This document shows positions 9,970 through 19,023 of a stretch of 64,000 bases of DNA, in pieces. Source of the stretch: Candidatus Sumerlaea chitinivorans. GTDB taxonomy: Bacteria; Sumerlaeota; Sumerlaeia; Sumerlaeales; Sumerlaeaceae. The number at the start of each line of letters is the position of its first letter. Position 1 is the stretch's first letter. The stretch covers positions 1,827,144 through 1,891,143 of the forward strand of contig CP030759.1 in NCBI GenBank assembly GCA_003290465.1, given 5' to 3'. Made by a program: the position numbers and the translations under genes. Below the pieces are notes generated by a model. The model worked only from the letters and a program-made list of their open reading frames with translations, was not told the DNA's origin and did no database searches.

Positions 9970-9985
9970 TGGTTAAATTTAACCA
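9970..9985. promoter_or_regulatory. Perfect 16-bp palindrome upstream of the hybrid kinase
   Basis: TGGTTAAATTTAACCA is a perfect 16-bp palindrome lying 65 nt upstream of the kinase start, in the gap after the GT4 gene. Its symmetry and place suggest a binding site for a dimeric regulator, but no regulator or family match is evident. Confidence 0.35.
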
Positions 9986-10013
9986 CGAGCCCGAGATTTA
10001 TTGCAACTAATAA

Positions 10014-11249
10014 CTAAAAGCTCAGATGAAGGCGTGTTTCGAGGAACCCGAACAGTCGCTGGCAGAGGTGGTCCCAATTAAAGTGTTCTTCTGCTGCCCG
10101 ACGAACGTCCTTTCCCATCTGTTCCCATTGCGAACGTGCAGAAAGCATGCTCTGAATTCCGTGAGCAAATCCTCGGGCAGTCGGCTCAGTCAGCATTCCG
10201 ATCTGATAGCGCTTCAACAGCCGCCCCGTTTCTCCTACATCGCACGCGACGATTGGGCGACCGGCTGCGACGTAATCGCTCAGCTTGTGAGGATAACGCG
10301 CTCGGTTCAGGGCTATGTTTGTTAGTGGAAGTAGTAAAACATCGGCCGCTGCCAAGTAATCCCCGATTTGGCTGAAGGGGCGCCGCCCCATGTGATGGAT
10401 GCGACCGCGGGTCTGCTCGTGGAGTTCTGGCGTCATGGACTCAAAATCGCTGCCAACCACTAATAGGTAAAGTTCCTGATGCCGCTGAAGCGCACGTGCA
10501 AATGCCTCGAGCAAAAGTTGCTCGTCCGTATGGAAGTTGGCGACGTATCCGAGCACGATAGCGTCAGGCGGCAGCTCAAGGCCGATCCGCTGGCGGGCCT
10601 CGCCTTTAGGTTGCGGGACGATGGCGTCAAGGGGGGCACCACTGTGAAGGACAATGGATTTCTCCCAAAGGGCATGGCGCTCCACCAAAGGATGACTAAG
10701 GAACTCATGGGAGATCAAAGTGAGGCAGTCGGCAAGCCGCCACGCGCGGGGCTCGATGATCTGCTCCACGGCAAAGACCGCCCTCCGCGCCCAGCGAATC
10801 GGACGCGGAAGCGAGCGAAAGGAAGCAGACCCAAGAACACAAAACTGATACAGACCTTCTGGGCCACTCCACCAGTCACTCCAATCTAACACCAGCGCCG
10901 AGCCGTGGAGCCGGGACACGAGCGCTGGCAACAAGCAATCGGGTTTGTGCGAAAACGCGTACACCAGATCATACTTGTGGCGCAAGACGCGGGCACACCG
11001 CCAGCCAAGATCAAAAATCCCCCACCCTTCTTGACGTTCATTGATTATGGTACGGTTAGGGAATTCGATCCGCCGAAGCTGACCGCGCTCACAGGGCAAC
11101 TCATGGATGTGAGGACGGTACTTTTTATGCTCGCTGATATGGCCGAAGTCCACCTCGTGGCCGCGTGCAGCCAGACGACGCGCAATCTCCCATGCGCGGA
11201 AATAGCTTCCGCGCTCGGGTAAGTTGTGGGTCAAAAACAAAGCTCTCAT
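10014..11249 (-). CDS. Glycosyltransferase, family 4 (GT-B fold)
   Basis: A 411-residue cytoplasmic glycosyltransferase. The N-terminal part (MRALFLTHNLPERGSYFRAWEIARRLAARGHEV) is the typical Rossmann-like acceptor domain of GT4 enzymes. The C-terminal part has VLGYVANFHTDEQLLLEAFARAL and a donor-site region LPLTNIALNRARYPHKLSDYVAAGRPIVACDVGET, matching the Glycos_transf_1 fold. It would add a sugar from a nucleotide donor during surface glycan assembly; the sugar cannot be named. I use the ATG at 11249, not the longer frame opening at 11282, because it makes an ATGA overlap with the upstream methyltransferase stop and fits the family N-terminus. It is the third gene of a three-gene minus-strand operon. 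Confidence 0.88.
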   Translation of the reverse strand: MRALFLTHNLPERGSYFRAWEIARRLAARGHEVDFGHISEHKKYRPHIHELPCERGQLRRIEFPNRTIINERQEGWGIFDLGWRCARVLRHKYDLVYAFSHKPDCLLPALVSRLHGSALVLDWSDWWSGPEGLYQFCVLGSASFRSLPRPIRWARRAVFAVEQIIEPRAWRLADCLTLISHEFLSHPLVERHALWEKSIVLHSGAPLDAIVPQPKGEARQRIGLELPPDAIVLGYVANFHTDEQLLLEAFARALQRHQELYLLVVGSDFESMTPELHEQTRGRIHHMGRRPFSQIGDYLAAADVLLLPLTNIALNRARYPHKLSDYVAAGRPIVACDVGETGRLLKRYQIGMLTEPTARGFAHGIQSMLSARSQWEQMGKDVRRAAEEHFNWDHLCQRLFGFLETRLHLSF

Positions 11250-12031
11250 ACTGGTCGGCGCCCAAGAATCGTCACAAACCACGCGTAGCGCTGCAAATTC
11301 GGAAACCAGCGAAACAGGAGACGATCAAGTGCATTCAGAGGCGGCAAGGTGACCCAAAAGAGCGCCGGACAGCGCACCCCAAACTGCCAAATGAAGGCTA
11401 AAAAGCTGGCCAGATAGTCATAACGGAGGTGTGCGTCTGGAAACGCACGGCAAACACAGTCGATCTCCTTGTCGCCAAAATAATTCGTGATCGCTCGCCA
11501 TTCCCGGGGCGCAAGGGTACGGCGATAAAGATTCACCAGTGGGTGCTTGCGCATGGGCTCGGTAAATGCGCTAGAACCTCCGGGCCGAAGTACACGTGCG
11601 GCTTCACTAACTGACTTTGGAAGGTTCGTATGTATGAGCACGGACTTCGTGCACACGGCATCGCAACTTGCTGTGCGAAGAGGCAACGCTTCTGCCGCGC
11701 CCTGTACGTACAAAATTCGAGCTGCCGCCTCAGGAGTCAAAAGAGCCCGTGCCGCGCTTCTCAGCGCAGCCAGCCGCTCGCGAGAGAGATCGCAGGCGAT
11801 CATCCGCGCGCCCCCCTCGGCAAAGTACAACACCTGATAGCTTAGGCCAGCTCCAATTTCTAAGATGATCTTGCCTTCGAGCGGACCAAGTGCACTCAGC
11901 AGAGCGCGGCGCTCAGGGGTAAAAAAGTATTCCCGCTCACGCCTGATTTCTGCAACAAGCTCTGCACGCCTGCTTGCCCCCACGTTTTGTGGGTCGAGAT
12001 TGGCATCCCAGTAATGTCTTTGGTCCGGCAC
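11246..12031 (-). CDS. SAM-dependent methyltransferase (class I)
   Basis: About 261 residues with the class I methyltransferase core. Motif I is IILEIGAGLSYQVLYFA, the acidic end of strand 2 is MIACDLS, then VQGAAEALPLRTASCDAVCTKSVL and the post-III segment EAARVLRPGGSSAFTEP. The SAM domain occupies roughly residues 45-150, and the C-terminal part is rich in aromatic residues. Substrate unknown; between a glycosyltransferase and an orphan gene, a sugar or lipid-linked glycan is plausible (inference). The frame is open back to a TTG at 12070, overlapping the upstream gene by 35 nt; the GTG at 12031 has a GAGG nine bases upstream and starts just after the upstream stop, so I prefer it with moderate confidence. 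Confidence 0.85.
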   Translation of the reverse strand: MPDQRHYWDANLDPQNVGASRRAELVAEIRREREYFFTPERRALLSALGPLEGKIILEIGAGLSYQVLYFAEGGARMIACDLSRERLAALRSAARALLTPEAAARILYVQGAAEALPLRTASCDAVCTKSVLIHTNLPKSVSEAARVLRPGGSSAFTEPMRKHPLVNLYRRTLAPREWRAITNYFGDKEIDCVCRAFPDAHLRYDYLASFLAFIWQFGVRCPALFWVTLPPLNALDRLLFRWFPNLQRYAWFVTILGRRPV

Positions 12032-12035
12032 GTCG

Positions 12036-12611
12036 TCACGCCTCGTCGAAACTTGCGATCCACGAAGCAAGCTTCTTGCGCTCCACCTTCCATTTGGCGT
12101 CGTCCATTCGCAGCCTTAAGAAAACCCGAAAGAGCGATTCAAAGAAACGCTCGAATTCGTCTATAAGTTCTAAGCGAAGCACCACGATATCGGTCGGCGG
12201 AACATTGGGGGGGATGGGGAGACGTAGCCCCGAGATTGCGAATCGGCCAGCATGGAAGGCAAAACTGTAAGTCTGATTGCGTAAATTAAGGCGTAAGTGA
12301 GCCCGCTGAATCTTCTTGTTCTCGAGAAGTGCTTGGCGCGCCTCTGGGGATTCAAGCGGGGTCGAGCCCTTCAATACCACTGAAGTCGCTTCCCCAAAAT
12401 CGTTGACGAGCTCCACGGGCGATTCAAACCAAGCCTCAAACGGCTCGATGCCTTCAAGGCGGATTTGCCCATTTCCTGTTTCACTTCGCCAGTAGAGCCA
12501 TGTCGCGAATTCGCGACCGAGGAATTCGATTGCCTGAAGTTTTTCGACTAAACTCACCCTGAGTTTGCTCCGTCGGAGTTTTGCGCTGTATGAAACTGGT
12601 AGAAACGTCAC
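12036..12611 (-). CDS. Hypothetical protein, first gene of the methyltransferase/glycosyltransferase operon
   Basis: A 191-residue protein that I do not recognise. No signal peptide or membrane helix is visible. It is rich in charged and aromatic residues, with a basic N-terminal stretch (SAKLRRSKLRVSL) and a C-terminal predicted helical region (LIDEFERFFESLFRVFLRLRMDDAKWKVERKKLASWI). The middle (AHLRLNLRNQTYSFAFHAGRFAISGLRLP) reads like beta strands and could belong to a PilZ-like barrel, but the RxxxR/DxSxxG signature is absent, so this is only a thought. It is reliable as a gene because the methyltransferase follows within a few bases on the same strand. It is divergent from the GT-C gene that starts at 12721. 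Confidence 0.65.
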   Translation of the reverse strand: MTFLPVSYSAKLRRSKLRVSLVEKLQAIEFLGREFATWLYWRSETGNGQIRLEGIEPFEAWFESPVELVNDFGEATSVVLKGSTPLESPEARQALLENKKIQRAHLRLNLRNQTYSFAFHAGRFAISGLRLPIPPNVPPTDIVVLRLELIDEFERFFESLFRVFLRLRMDDAKWKVERKKLASWIASFDEA

Positions 12612-12720
12612 TCTTGTCTATGGTCACAAGCAAAAAGTCTCTTTGGCTAGTGCGTTTCAGTGGGCGATTCTTGCTTTCCTTCGCTTTGGAGGTCTCGTCT
12701 GTCTTTTCAAAGAACGCTCG

Positions 12721-14907
12721 ATGAGGAAACGGGAACCGATATTTGCGAAATTTTCGGAGGCTCTGAGTAGACTCTGGGAGAGTCGGCGCCCCCTCTGGCA
12801 CAAGGTGAATTGCACACTTTTCGCACACTGGCAGGACTGGGTCCGCTTGGCATGGGGACCATTGCTCGGCTCTCTTCTCCTGCTCGCTGTGGGAACTTGG
12901 CTAATGCGGCCAACCCTTCTAGCCGTTTTTTCTAACGCAACAATCGAATACGTGAGCATTACGGACCCCTTGGACGATCAGGGCGAAAACCTGAGAAAGA
13001 TAGCCCGTGTGGAAGGCTCTCCTGTCTGGACAGAAAGTGGCATCGCGATCTTACCGGGCGAAGCGTGGCAAATCACCCTACACGCTAAAAAGCGGCCGAA
13101 CGAGACCCCGTTTGCACGGCTTTGGATCCCCACTGCCAACGGCGTAAAGGTCCAGTTTACCTTTGCGGATAGCGGTCAGAGCCAAACCATCCATGCAACT
13201 CCGCCGCTTGTGAATAAGGTCATCCGCCCAAGTGACTGGCGCACAGCAAGCGACGAATTTGAATTTACCGTTTCAGCGTCCTTTCCAGATGACGCCGATG
13301 CGGAGGAACCGGTTCTTGTCTTAGACCGGCTGGAACTCGGAAGCCGCATCTTCGAAGAAGGAACGGTACAGCGCGACGCATGGGCGGCGATCGTCGTCTT
13401 GCTCTTCCCGTGGCTGATTTTGGGGACAGCATATTCGCTCCGTTGCTCGAGAGTTTGTGCAAACCTTTTGGCAATTCTTGCCAGCGTTGCCGCTTCAGCT
13501 TGGGTAGCAACACAGCCCGATACGTACCCTTGGTTGGGGTGGGGTACAATCGCACTTACGGGGGCGCTGCTGGTTTCTGGGCAGCTCACCTCAAAATTCA
13601 CGGACTCGGCTCAGAAATCGCTTCGCGAGTTCCTTGCGGTTTGCCTGATCGTTGGCCTCTCGCTCGCGTGGCGGTGGCAGTGGTTGCTTCTAAAATTCGA
13701 TGCCCCACTTGCGGCTGACTCGGCCACGTACTTTGTGATGGCTCAAAACATGCGATGGCCGTACGACACCTGCCCGCGAGAACCGCTGATCATCTGGCTT
13801 ATCTGGTTGTGGTGTAAGCTGACGGCATGGGGGCCTCTTGGTCCTCGAATGTTGACCCTTTTGTTGTCCACCCTGGAGGCGATCGCACTCTTTGCGGTGT
13901 GTCGACGATACATGCGGTTGCGGTGGTGTGTGGTGGTCGGGGTCGCTTATGCTTTCAACCCAGTGCTGGCGTCAAGTGCAGTGGAGGGCTTGCGTGAGGA
14001 AGCCCTGCCCCTCACCCTTCTCATCTTCTTGTGTGGACTGCTCCGCACTAGAGAAAATTCGGTGCGCGACCGCTTGGGGCTTTGGGCCATGCGCCTAGGA
14101 CTCATATTCTCTGGGTTGACGCGCCTCACGGCCTATTCGGCAAGTGTGCCGATTTACCTTTGGCAAGCTCTGGAGAAACGGTGGAACTGGCGGAGCGTCG
14201 TCCTCACTCTTTTTCTGCTTCTCCTATTCACGGCCCCGCATTTCTGGGCTAACTATCAAGCAAGCGGCGATCCCATGGCCTCCACCAACATCCACGCGGC
14301 TTTCTACCGAAACTTGGAGTTTGCAGGACAACCCGGATTTATCTCACGGGAAGAATTTGAGCGCAATGCCTTCGCTGGCGGACGAATCACGACTTTTGAG
14401 TATTTTTTCAAGCTTCACAGCGTTTCCGAGTTTACCTCCGGGACACTCGTGGGGGCCTGGAGTCTGCTTGTTGGAGAAGATGCGCGTGAGCAATTGCTGA
14501 GACTGGACTGGCGCGCTCAATTGGACGATTTTGCAAATCCAGTGCTTCCAACTGGTCCACCGCGATGGTTTGAGTGGCTGCTGATTGTCCTGTATTGGCT
14601 CGGGTTCGTCGCATGCCTTCGCAGTCAGCAGGGACAGCTGCTTGTGGGCCTTCTTTTCTTCCTGCAAGCACCGTTGGGGTTTCTTGTTGCCAAGAAACTT
14701 CTCGTGGTTCGCCTCATGATGAATGGGATTCCCTTCATGCTCGCCATCGCCGGGGTGGGAGGCGATGCATTGGAAACACTGGTGCGTAAAGGCTGGCAAC
14801 TGCGCCTAAACGGCCGCCTCTGGGCCAATAGGGCCGCGTCTACCGCAGCTTCAGTGAACTTAAGCCGATCAGGGCCAGAAGCCCCGCAACGATCCAGAAC
14901 CGCGTGA
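12721..14907 (+). CDS. GT-C type membrane glycosyltransferase (ArnT/PMT-like)
   Basis: About 728 residues from the ATG at 12721. A first transmembrane segment lies near residues 45-65, followed by an extracytoplasmic beta-rich domain of about 150 residues (starting ATIEYVSITDPLDD). The rest has multiple transmembrane helices. The loop DAPLAADSATYFVMAQNMRW has the placement and acidic residues of the first catalytic loop in GT-C enzymes such as ArnT and PMT, which use polyprenyl-phosphate sugars on the outer face of the membrane. A longer frame begins at 12565 but would overlap the divergent gene's N-terminus. The last 68 nt overlap the 3' end of mraY on the other strand. Acceptor unknown; surface glycan or glycoprotein is likely from context. 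Confidence 0.75.
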   Translation: MRKREPIFAKFSEALSRLWESRRPLWHKVNCTLFAHWQDWVRLAWGPLLGSLLLLAVGTWLMRPTLLAVFSNATIEYVSITDPLDDQGENLRKIARVEGSPVWTESGIAILPGEAWQITLHAKKRPNETPFARLWIPTANGVKVQFTFADSGQSQTIHATPPLVNKVIRPSDWRTASDEFEFTVSASFPDDADAEEPVLVLDRLELGSRIFEEGTVQRDAWAAIVVLLFPWLILGTAYSLRCSRVCANLLAILASVAASAWVATQPDTYPWLGWGTIALTGALLVSGQLTSKFTDSAQKSLREFLAVCLIVGLSLAWRWQWLLLKFDAPLAADSATYFVMAQNMRWPYDTCPREPLIIWLIWLWCKLTAWGPLGPRMLTLLLSTLEAIALFAVCRRYMRLRWCVVVGVAYAFNPVLASSAVEGLREEALPLTLLIFLCGLLRTRENSVRDRLGLWAMRLGLIFSGLTRLTAYSASVPIYLWQALEKRWNWRSVVLTLFLLLLFTAPHFWANYQASGDPMASTNIHAAFYRNLEFAGQPGFISREEFERNAFAGGRITTFEYFFKLHSVSEFTSGTLVGAWSLLVGEDAREQLLRLDWRAQLDDFANPVLPTGPPRWFEWLLIVLYWLGFVACLRSQQGQLLVGLLFFLQAPLGFLVAKKLLVVRLMMNGIPFMLAIAGVGGDALETLVRKGWQLRLNGRLWANRAASTAASVNLSRSGPEAPQRSRTA

Positions 14908-16012
14908 TAATCTTGGCCTCGTGCATCCCCTTACGCTCATAATGGTGATGGAGAGGCGACATCAGGAAAACACGTTTGCCCGTAAGCTTGTACCACGAAA
15001 CCTGAATGATGACAGAGGCCGCTTCGGCCACAAAGATGCCACCGACGATCAGCATGATGAGCTCTTGCTTGGTGATCAGAGCCACCGTTCCTACAACTCC
15101 GCCAAGGGCCATGGAGCCGGTATCCCCCATAAATACTTCGGCAGGATGTGCGTTGTACCACAAGAATCCAAGGCACCCTCCGATGAGAGCTCCCAAGAAC
15201 ACCACCACTTCGTCTGCACGTGGGATGTGAGGAAACATGAGCTTTGTCGCCAGTGCTTCGCTGCATGCCACGTAGGTGAACACTAAGTAGGTCATGGCGA
15301 CAATCGTCGTGGTGCCAATGCACAGACCATCCAGTCCGTCCGTGAGATTCACCGCATTCGATGTGGCCGTGAGAACGAGAACCGTATAGAGGAGAAAGAA
15401 GGCCCCAAGATACGGATATACCCTTTTCAGGAAAGGCACCAACAAGTACTCATAGCCACGATAGGGACCAACTTGGGTGCCCCCTGCTTCGCGGTAAGCG
15501 TATTTCACAGGTAGGACGTCAGTATGGCCAAAGTAGTAGAGGTAGAACCCCACGAAAAGACCGAGAAGGATCTGAAAAAGAATCTTATTGCGTGCGCTCA
15601 GCCCGTCGGAGTTGCGCTTGGTGACTTTGAGGAAATCATCCAAAAATCCAAGACTTCCGAATCCGAAAATCACCAAAACCAGGAGCCAGACAAGTGGATT
15701 CAGCAAATCACAGAAAAGAAACACAGGGATGAGCGTTGAAATAATGATGAGAATCCCGCCCATAGTAGGTGTTCCGGCTTTCTTGCCGTGCATGTCGGCA
15801 AGGTTCGGCGCTCCTTTGACAGTGATAACGCGGATGGGCTGCCCCGCTTTGAGAGCGCGCAGCATCAGGATGACGCGTGGCCCAATCAACCATGAAATCA
15901 GAAGGGCACAGATGAGCGTCACGGCTGCGCGAAAAGTCGTGAACTGAAATGGGTTCACGTACACGTAAGCGTACTGGTGGCGATGCAGATAATCAAGCAA
16001 ATGGTAGAGCAT
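14840..16012 (-). CDS. mraY: Phospho-N-acetylmuramoyl-pentapeptide-transferase
   Basis: MraY moves phospho-MurNAc-pentapeptide from UDP to undecaprenyl phosphate at the inner membrane, forming lipid I. The 390-residue product has about ten transmembrane helices and begins with the common MLYHLLDYLHRHQYAYVYVNPF. Diagnostic motifs are GTPTMGGILI, LGFLDDFLKV, NLTDGLDGL, FMGDTGSMALGG and the MraY-specific SPLHHHYERKGMHE. It lies 4 nt downstream of murF in the dcw cluster. In many bacteria murD, ftsW and murG follow; here the next gene is convergent and overlaps the mraY 3' end by 68 nt, so the cluster stops. Confidence 0.98.
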   Translation of the reverse strand: MLYHLLDYLHRHQYAYVYVNPFQFTTFRAAVTLICALLISWLIGPRVILMLRALKAGQPIRVITVKGAPNLADMHGKKAGTPTMGGILIIISTLIPVFLFCDLLNPLVWLLVLVIFGFGSLGFLDDFLKVTKRNSDGLSARNKILFQILLGLFVGFYLYYFGHTDVLPVKYAYREAGGTQVGPYRGYEYLLVPFLKRVYPYLGAFFLLYTVLVLTATSNAVNLTDGLDGLCIGTTTIVAMTYLVFTYVACSEALATKLMFPHIPRADEVVVFLGALIGGCLGFLWYNAHPAEVFMGDTGSMALGGVVGTVALITKQELIMLIVGGIFVAEAASVIIQVSWYKLTGKRVFLMSPLHHHYERKGMHEAKIITRFWIVAGLLALIGLSSLKLR

Positions 16013-16016
16013 GGGA

Positions 16017-17402
16017 TCAGTTCGATTTCGTCCCTTTCAGTAAGTCATAGAGCCGTTCAAGTTTCATGAGCCGAGAGGCTTTCATGAGCAGCAAATCTCC
16101 GGCTCGCAACTGCATTTTCAGTGCCTTTGCAAGGTCGTCGATTTCCTCAAAATGCTCAGATGGCAAACCGTGACGACTGGCAGCGGCATGAATCGTGCGC
16201 GCCCGCGTACCGATGGTGAACAGCCGTTCAAGCCCGCTTTGCGCAGCGGTCTCCCCTACTCGCGTGTGATAGTATTCTTCCAAATCGCCGAGCTCCATCA
16301 TGTCGCCCAGCACTGCATAGCGCCGGCCCGGAACCGAAAATTCCGCCAGTGAGCGCAGTGCCTGTTCCACCGCGGCAGGACTGGCATTGTAGTAATCCTT
16401 CACAAGGTACCAGCCGTTGAGCTCCTCGACCTCGCTGCGATTGGATGCCGGCTGGAAGCTCGCAAGTGCTTCGGCGATCTTCTGCGGGGTCACACCACAA
16501 AGCGCTCCGACAGCAGCAGCCGCTAAGGCATTGGCAACGTTGTGGCGACCGAACATCCGGAGCTCGACGGGCGTGCTTTCCCCAGATGGCAACACGAGCA
16601 CGAACCGATAGCCGAAGGGAACAAGGGGCTCAATGCATTCAGCCCGGACGTCGGCTTCAGGGCACACTCCAAAGCGGACCACTGGATGATTCCCCGCAAA
16701 TTCCGCTGTCGCCCGCTGCGAGAGTTCATCCTCAGCATTGAGCACAAATTTGCACGTCGGCGGAGCAGCACGCAAACTCTCGGTTTTCGCCGCATACAGA
16801 CCTTCGAGGGATCCAAACATCCCCACGTGAGCGTTCGTGATATTTGTGAGCACCAGCACATTGGGGCTCGTGATTTGCACGAGACGCTCCAGCTCTCCGG
16901 CTTGGTTCATGCCAAGCTCGAGCACGGCGGCCTCGTGCGTGGGTTCCAACCGGAAAAGAGTGAGGGGAACGCCCACAAGATTGTTGAGGTTGCCCTGCGT
17001 CGAGAGCGTACGATAACGCGTCGCGAGAATGTTGGCCGTCATTTCTTTCACCGTCGTTTTGCCATTGGAGCCAACGACGGCTACGAGAGGAATGTGGGCA
17101 AGTTTGTTGCGCCACAGTCGTGCAATTTCGCCCAACGCCCAAAGCGTGTTTGGGACAACAAACTGGGGCACGTGCGCGAATTCAGGAAAGTACCGCTCGG
17201 CCACCAGCGCTGCAGCCCCTCCCGCAACTGCTTGGGGGACGAAGTTGTGGCCATCGAAAGAGACTCCTCGAAGCGCCACAAAACAGTCGCCGGGTTGGAT
17301 GGTGCGTGTATCCGTGGAAATTGTGGCTATCTTACCCTCGGGGTTGCCAGAAGGCGAAGAGATGCCAAGGAATTGCGCCAATTCTGTAAACGAAATATTC
17401 AT
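16017..17402 (-). CDS. murF: UDP-N-acetylmuramoyl-tripeptide--D-alanyl-D-alanine ligase
   Basis: MurF adds D-Ala-D-Ala to UDP-MurNAc-tripeptide using ATP in the cytoplasm. The 461-residue product has the N-terminal substrate domain (DTRTIQPGDCFVALRGVSFDGHNF) and the central ATPase with VVGSNGKTTVKEM. The ligase segment NLNNLVGVPLTLFRLEPTHEAAVLELGMNQAGE follows, then a C-terminal domain containing DYYNASPAAVEQALRSL and VLGDMMELG, all MurF hallmarks. The start at 17402 gives the family N-terminus. It is 98 nt after murE and 4 nt before mraY, consistent with one transcript. Confidence 0.98.
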   Translation of the reverse strand: MNISFTELAQFLGISSPSGNPEGKIATISTDTRTIQPGDCFVALRGVSFDGHNFVPQAVAGGAAALVAERYFPEFAHVPQFVVPNTLWALGEIARLWRNKLAHIPLVAVVGSNGKTTVKEMTANILATRYRTLSTQGNLNNLVGVPLTLFRLEPTHEAAVLELGMNQAGELERLVQITSPNVLVLTNITNAHVGMFGSLEGLYAAKTESLRAAPPTCKFVLNAEDELSQRATAEFAGNHPVVRFGVCPEADVRAECIEPLVPFGYRFVLVLPSGESTPVELRMFGRHNVANALAAAAVGALCGVTPQKIAEALASFQPASNRSEVEELNGWYLVKDYYNASPAAVEQALRSLAEFSVPGRRYAVLGDMMELGDLEEYYHTRVGETAAQSGLERLFTIGTRARTIHAAASRHGLPSEHFEEIDDLAKALKMQLRAGDLLLMKASRLMKLERLYDLLKGTKSN

Positions 17403-17500
17403 GCGGTTGCTACCTCCCGTTGTTGCCGGTCCCGTTCTGTTCGCAAGATTTTCGTGTTGCCTACATCGTCGCGGTGCTTCGCCGATTTCCCACGTGCTTC

Positions 17501-19018
17501 TTATTTGTAACCGAGTTGCACCAGTAATTCTCGCGCAGTCTCGCGGTCGTCGTAGGGGATTTTCACGCCGTTGATGTCCATGTAAGGTTCAGCACCTTTG
17601 CCGGCAATCAGGACGCAATCCCCCTCACGCGCTTCGGCCAACGCGTGGGCAATGGCTTCTCGGCGATCAAGGATAACACGCAGAGCCTCCTCCGGAAAAT
17701 TAACTTCTTGGATGCCCGAAAGGATCATTGCTGCAATCTGCTGGGGATCTTCGCGGCGGGGATTGTCGTTGGTGACCACGATGTAGTCACTGGCGCCTGC
17801 GACGACTTTTCCCATTAGAGGGCGCTTGATGGGGTCGCGTTCACCGCCACATCCAAAGACTGTGATCACCCGGCCCTTCGTCATTTGCCGCGCATTTGCC
17901 AGCACACGCTCGAGGGCATCTGGAGTGTGGGCATAATCCACAACGACGGCAAAAGGCTGTCCTGCGGCAATACGTTCGAAACGCCCCGGAACTCCACTCA
18001 GTGCTGCCACGCCCCGGGCGATGGCATCGGCAGGGAGTCCGGCCGCTATAGCACCACCGATCGCACCCAGAATGTTCTGAACGTTGAAATAACCAAGGAG
18101 TGGGGATTCGATCTCTAAAGTGGGCGCAGCATTCCCAGCTAAGGTAAACCGAATCCCTGTGGCGTCAACGGTGAGGTCGGCAGGATAGAGATCGGCCCCT
18201 TGATCTAACCCGAACGTAAACTTTTTACCAGGAAACTCTGCGGCAAACTTGCGGCCGTATGAATCATCGTGATTGAACACCGCCACAGCTTCTCGCTTCT
18301 TGGCTCCCGCCTTTGGACGCAGGAGGAAGTCGAAATAGAAACTGCGTTTTGCGGCTGCGTAGGCCTCCATGGTCTTGTGGTAGTCCAAATGGTCCTGAGT
18401 GATATTGGTGAGAATCCCAACGTCGAATTCAATCCCAGCGATGCGTTTCTGATCGGCGGAATGCGAGGAAACCTCCATCGCCACAGCTTGCACACCGGCA
18501 GCGCGCATTTTAGCCAATGTTTCAGCAAGGATCAGTGCCGTTGGGGTAGTATTTGGGGCCGGGAGCCGCTGATCGGCGAAGCGGTATTCGATCGTGCCAA
18601 TCACACCCGCCTGCAACCCAGCCGCCGAAAAGATAGACTCGAGAAGATACGTTGTTGTGGTCTTGCCGTTTGTGCCGGAAACGCCAATGACGAGAAGATC
18701 CCGAGACGGATGGCCATACCATGCGTGGGCCAGCTTACCAAGTGCCTCACGCGTGTCTTCCACGCGAATGATCTCAACCGAATCGTAGGGGGGAATTTCT
18801 TGCTCGACGACGACGGCGACAGCTCCGCGCTCGATTGCATCAGAAATAAACGCATGCCCGTCGGCATTCGTTCCGCGCACCGCCACAAACAAACTGTTCG
18901 GCACACACCGATTCGAGTTATCGGTCAGAGCCACCACTTCACGATTTGGGTGTTGGAACGGGTGAGGAATTCCGGCTTCCTCAAAGAGCTTTGCCAAAGT
19001 CCACGATTGGCGGGTCAT
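17501..19018 (-). CDS. murE: UDP-N-acetylmuramoyl-L-alanyl-D-glutamate--2,6-diaminopimelate ligase
   Basis: MurE adds the third stem residue to UDP-MurNAc-dipeptide. The 505-residue product shows DNSNRCVPNSLFVAVRGTNADGHAF, the ATP site VSGTNGKTTTTYLLESIF, EVSSHSADQKR, and the carbamylated-lysine region DYHKTMEAYAAAKRSFY. The C-terminal VVTNDNPRREDP contains the DNPR motif that binds meso-diaminopimelate, so DAP rather than lysine is predicted. It begins 5 nt after the ftsI stop, an operon arrangement. Confidence 0.98.
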   Translation of the reverse strand: MTRQSWTLAKLFEEAGIPHPFQHPNREVVALTDNSNRCVPNSLFVAVRGTNADGHAFISDAIERGAVAVVVEQEIPPYDSVEIIRVEDTREALGKLAHAWYGHPSRDLLVIGVSGTNGKTTTTYLLESIFSAAGLQAGVIGTIEYRFADQRLPAPNTTPTALILAETLAKMRAAGVQAVAMEVSSHSADQKRIAGIEFDVGILTNITQDHLDYHKTMEAYAAAKRSFYFDFLLRPKAGAKKREAVAVFNHDDSYGRKFAAEFPGKKFTFGLDQGADLYPADLTVDATGIRFTLAGNAAPTLEIESPLLGYFNVQNILGAIGGAIAAGLPADAIARGVAALSGVPGRFERIAAGQPFAVVVDYAHTPDALERVLANARQMTKGRVITVFGCGGERDPIKRPLMGKVVAGASDYIVVTNDNPRREDPQQIAAMILSGIQEVNFPEEALRVILDRREAIAHALAEAREGDCVLIAGKGAEPYMDINGVKIPYDDRETARELLVQLGYK

Positions 19019-19023
19019 TGTTG

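Noticed and set aside
16542-17510. A 322-residue open frame on the plus strand opposite murF
   Set aside because: It lies entirely within murF and the murF-murE gap on the other strand, has no recognisable domain, and arises from the codon bias of the real gene.
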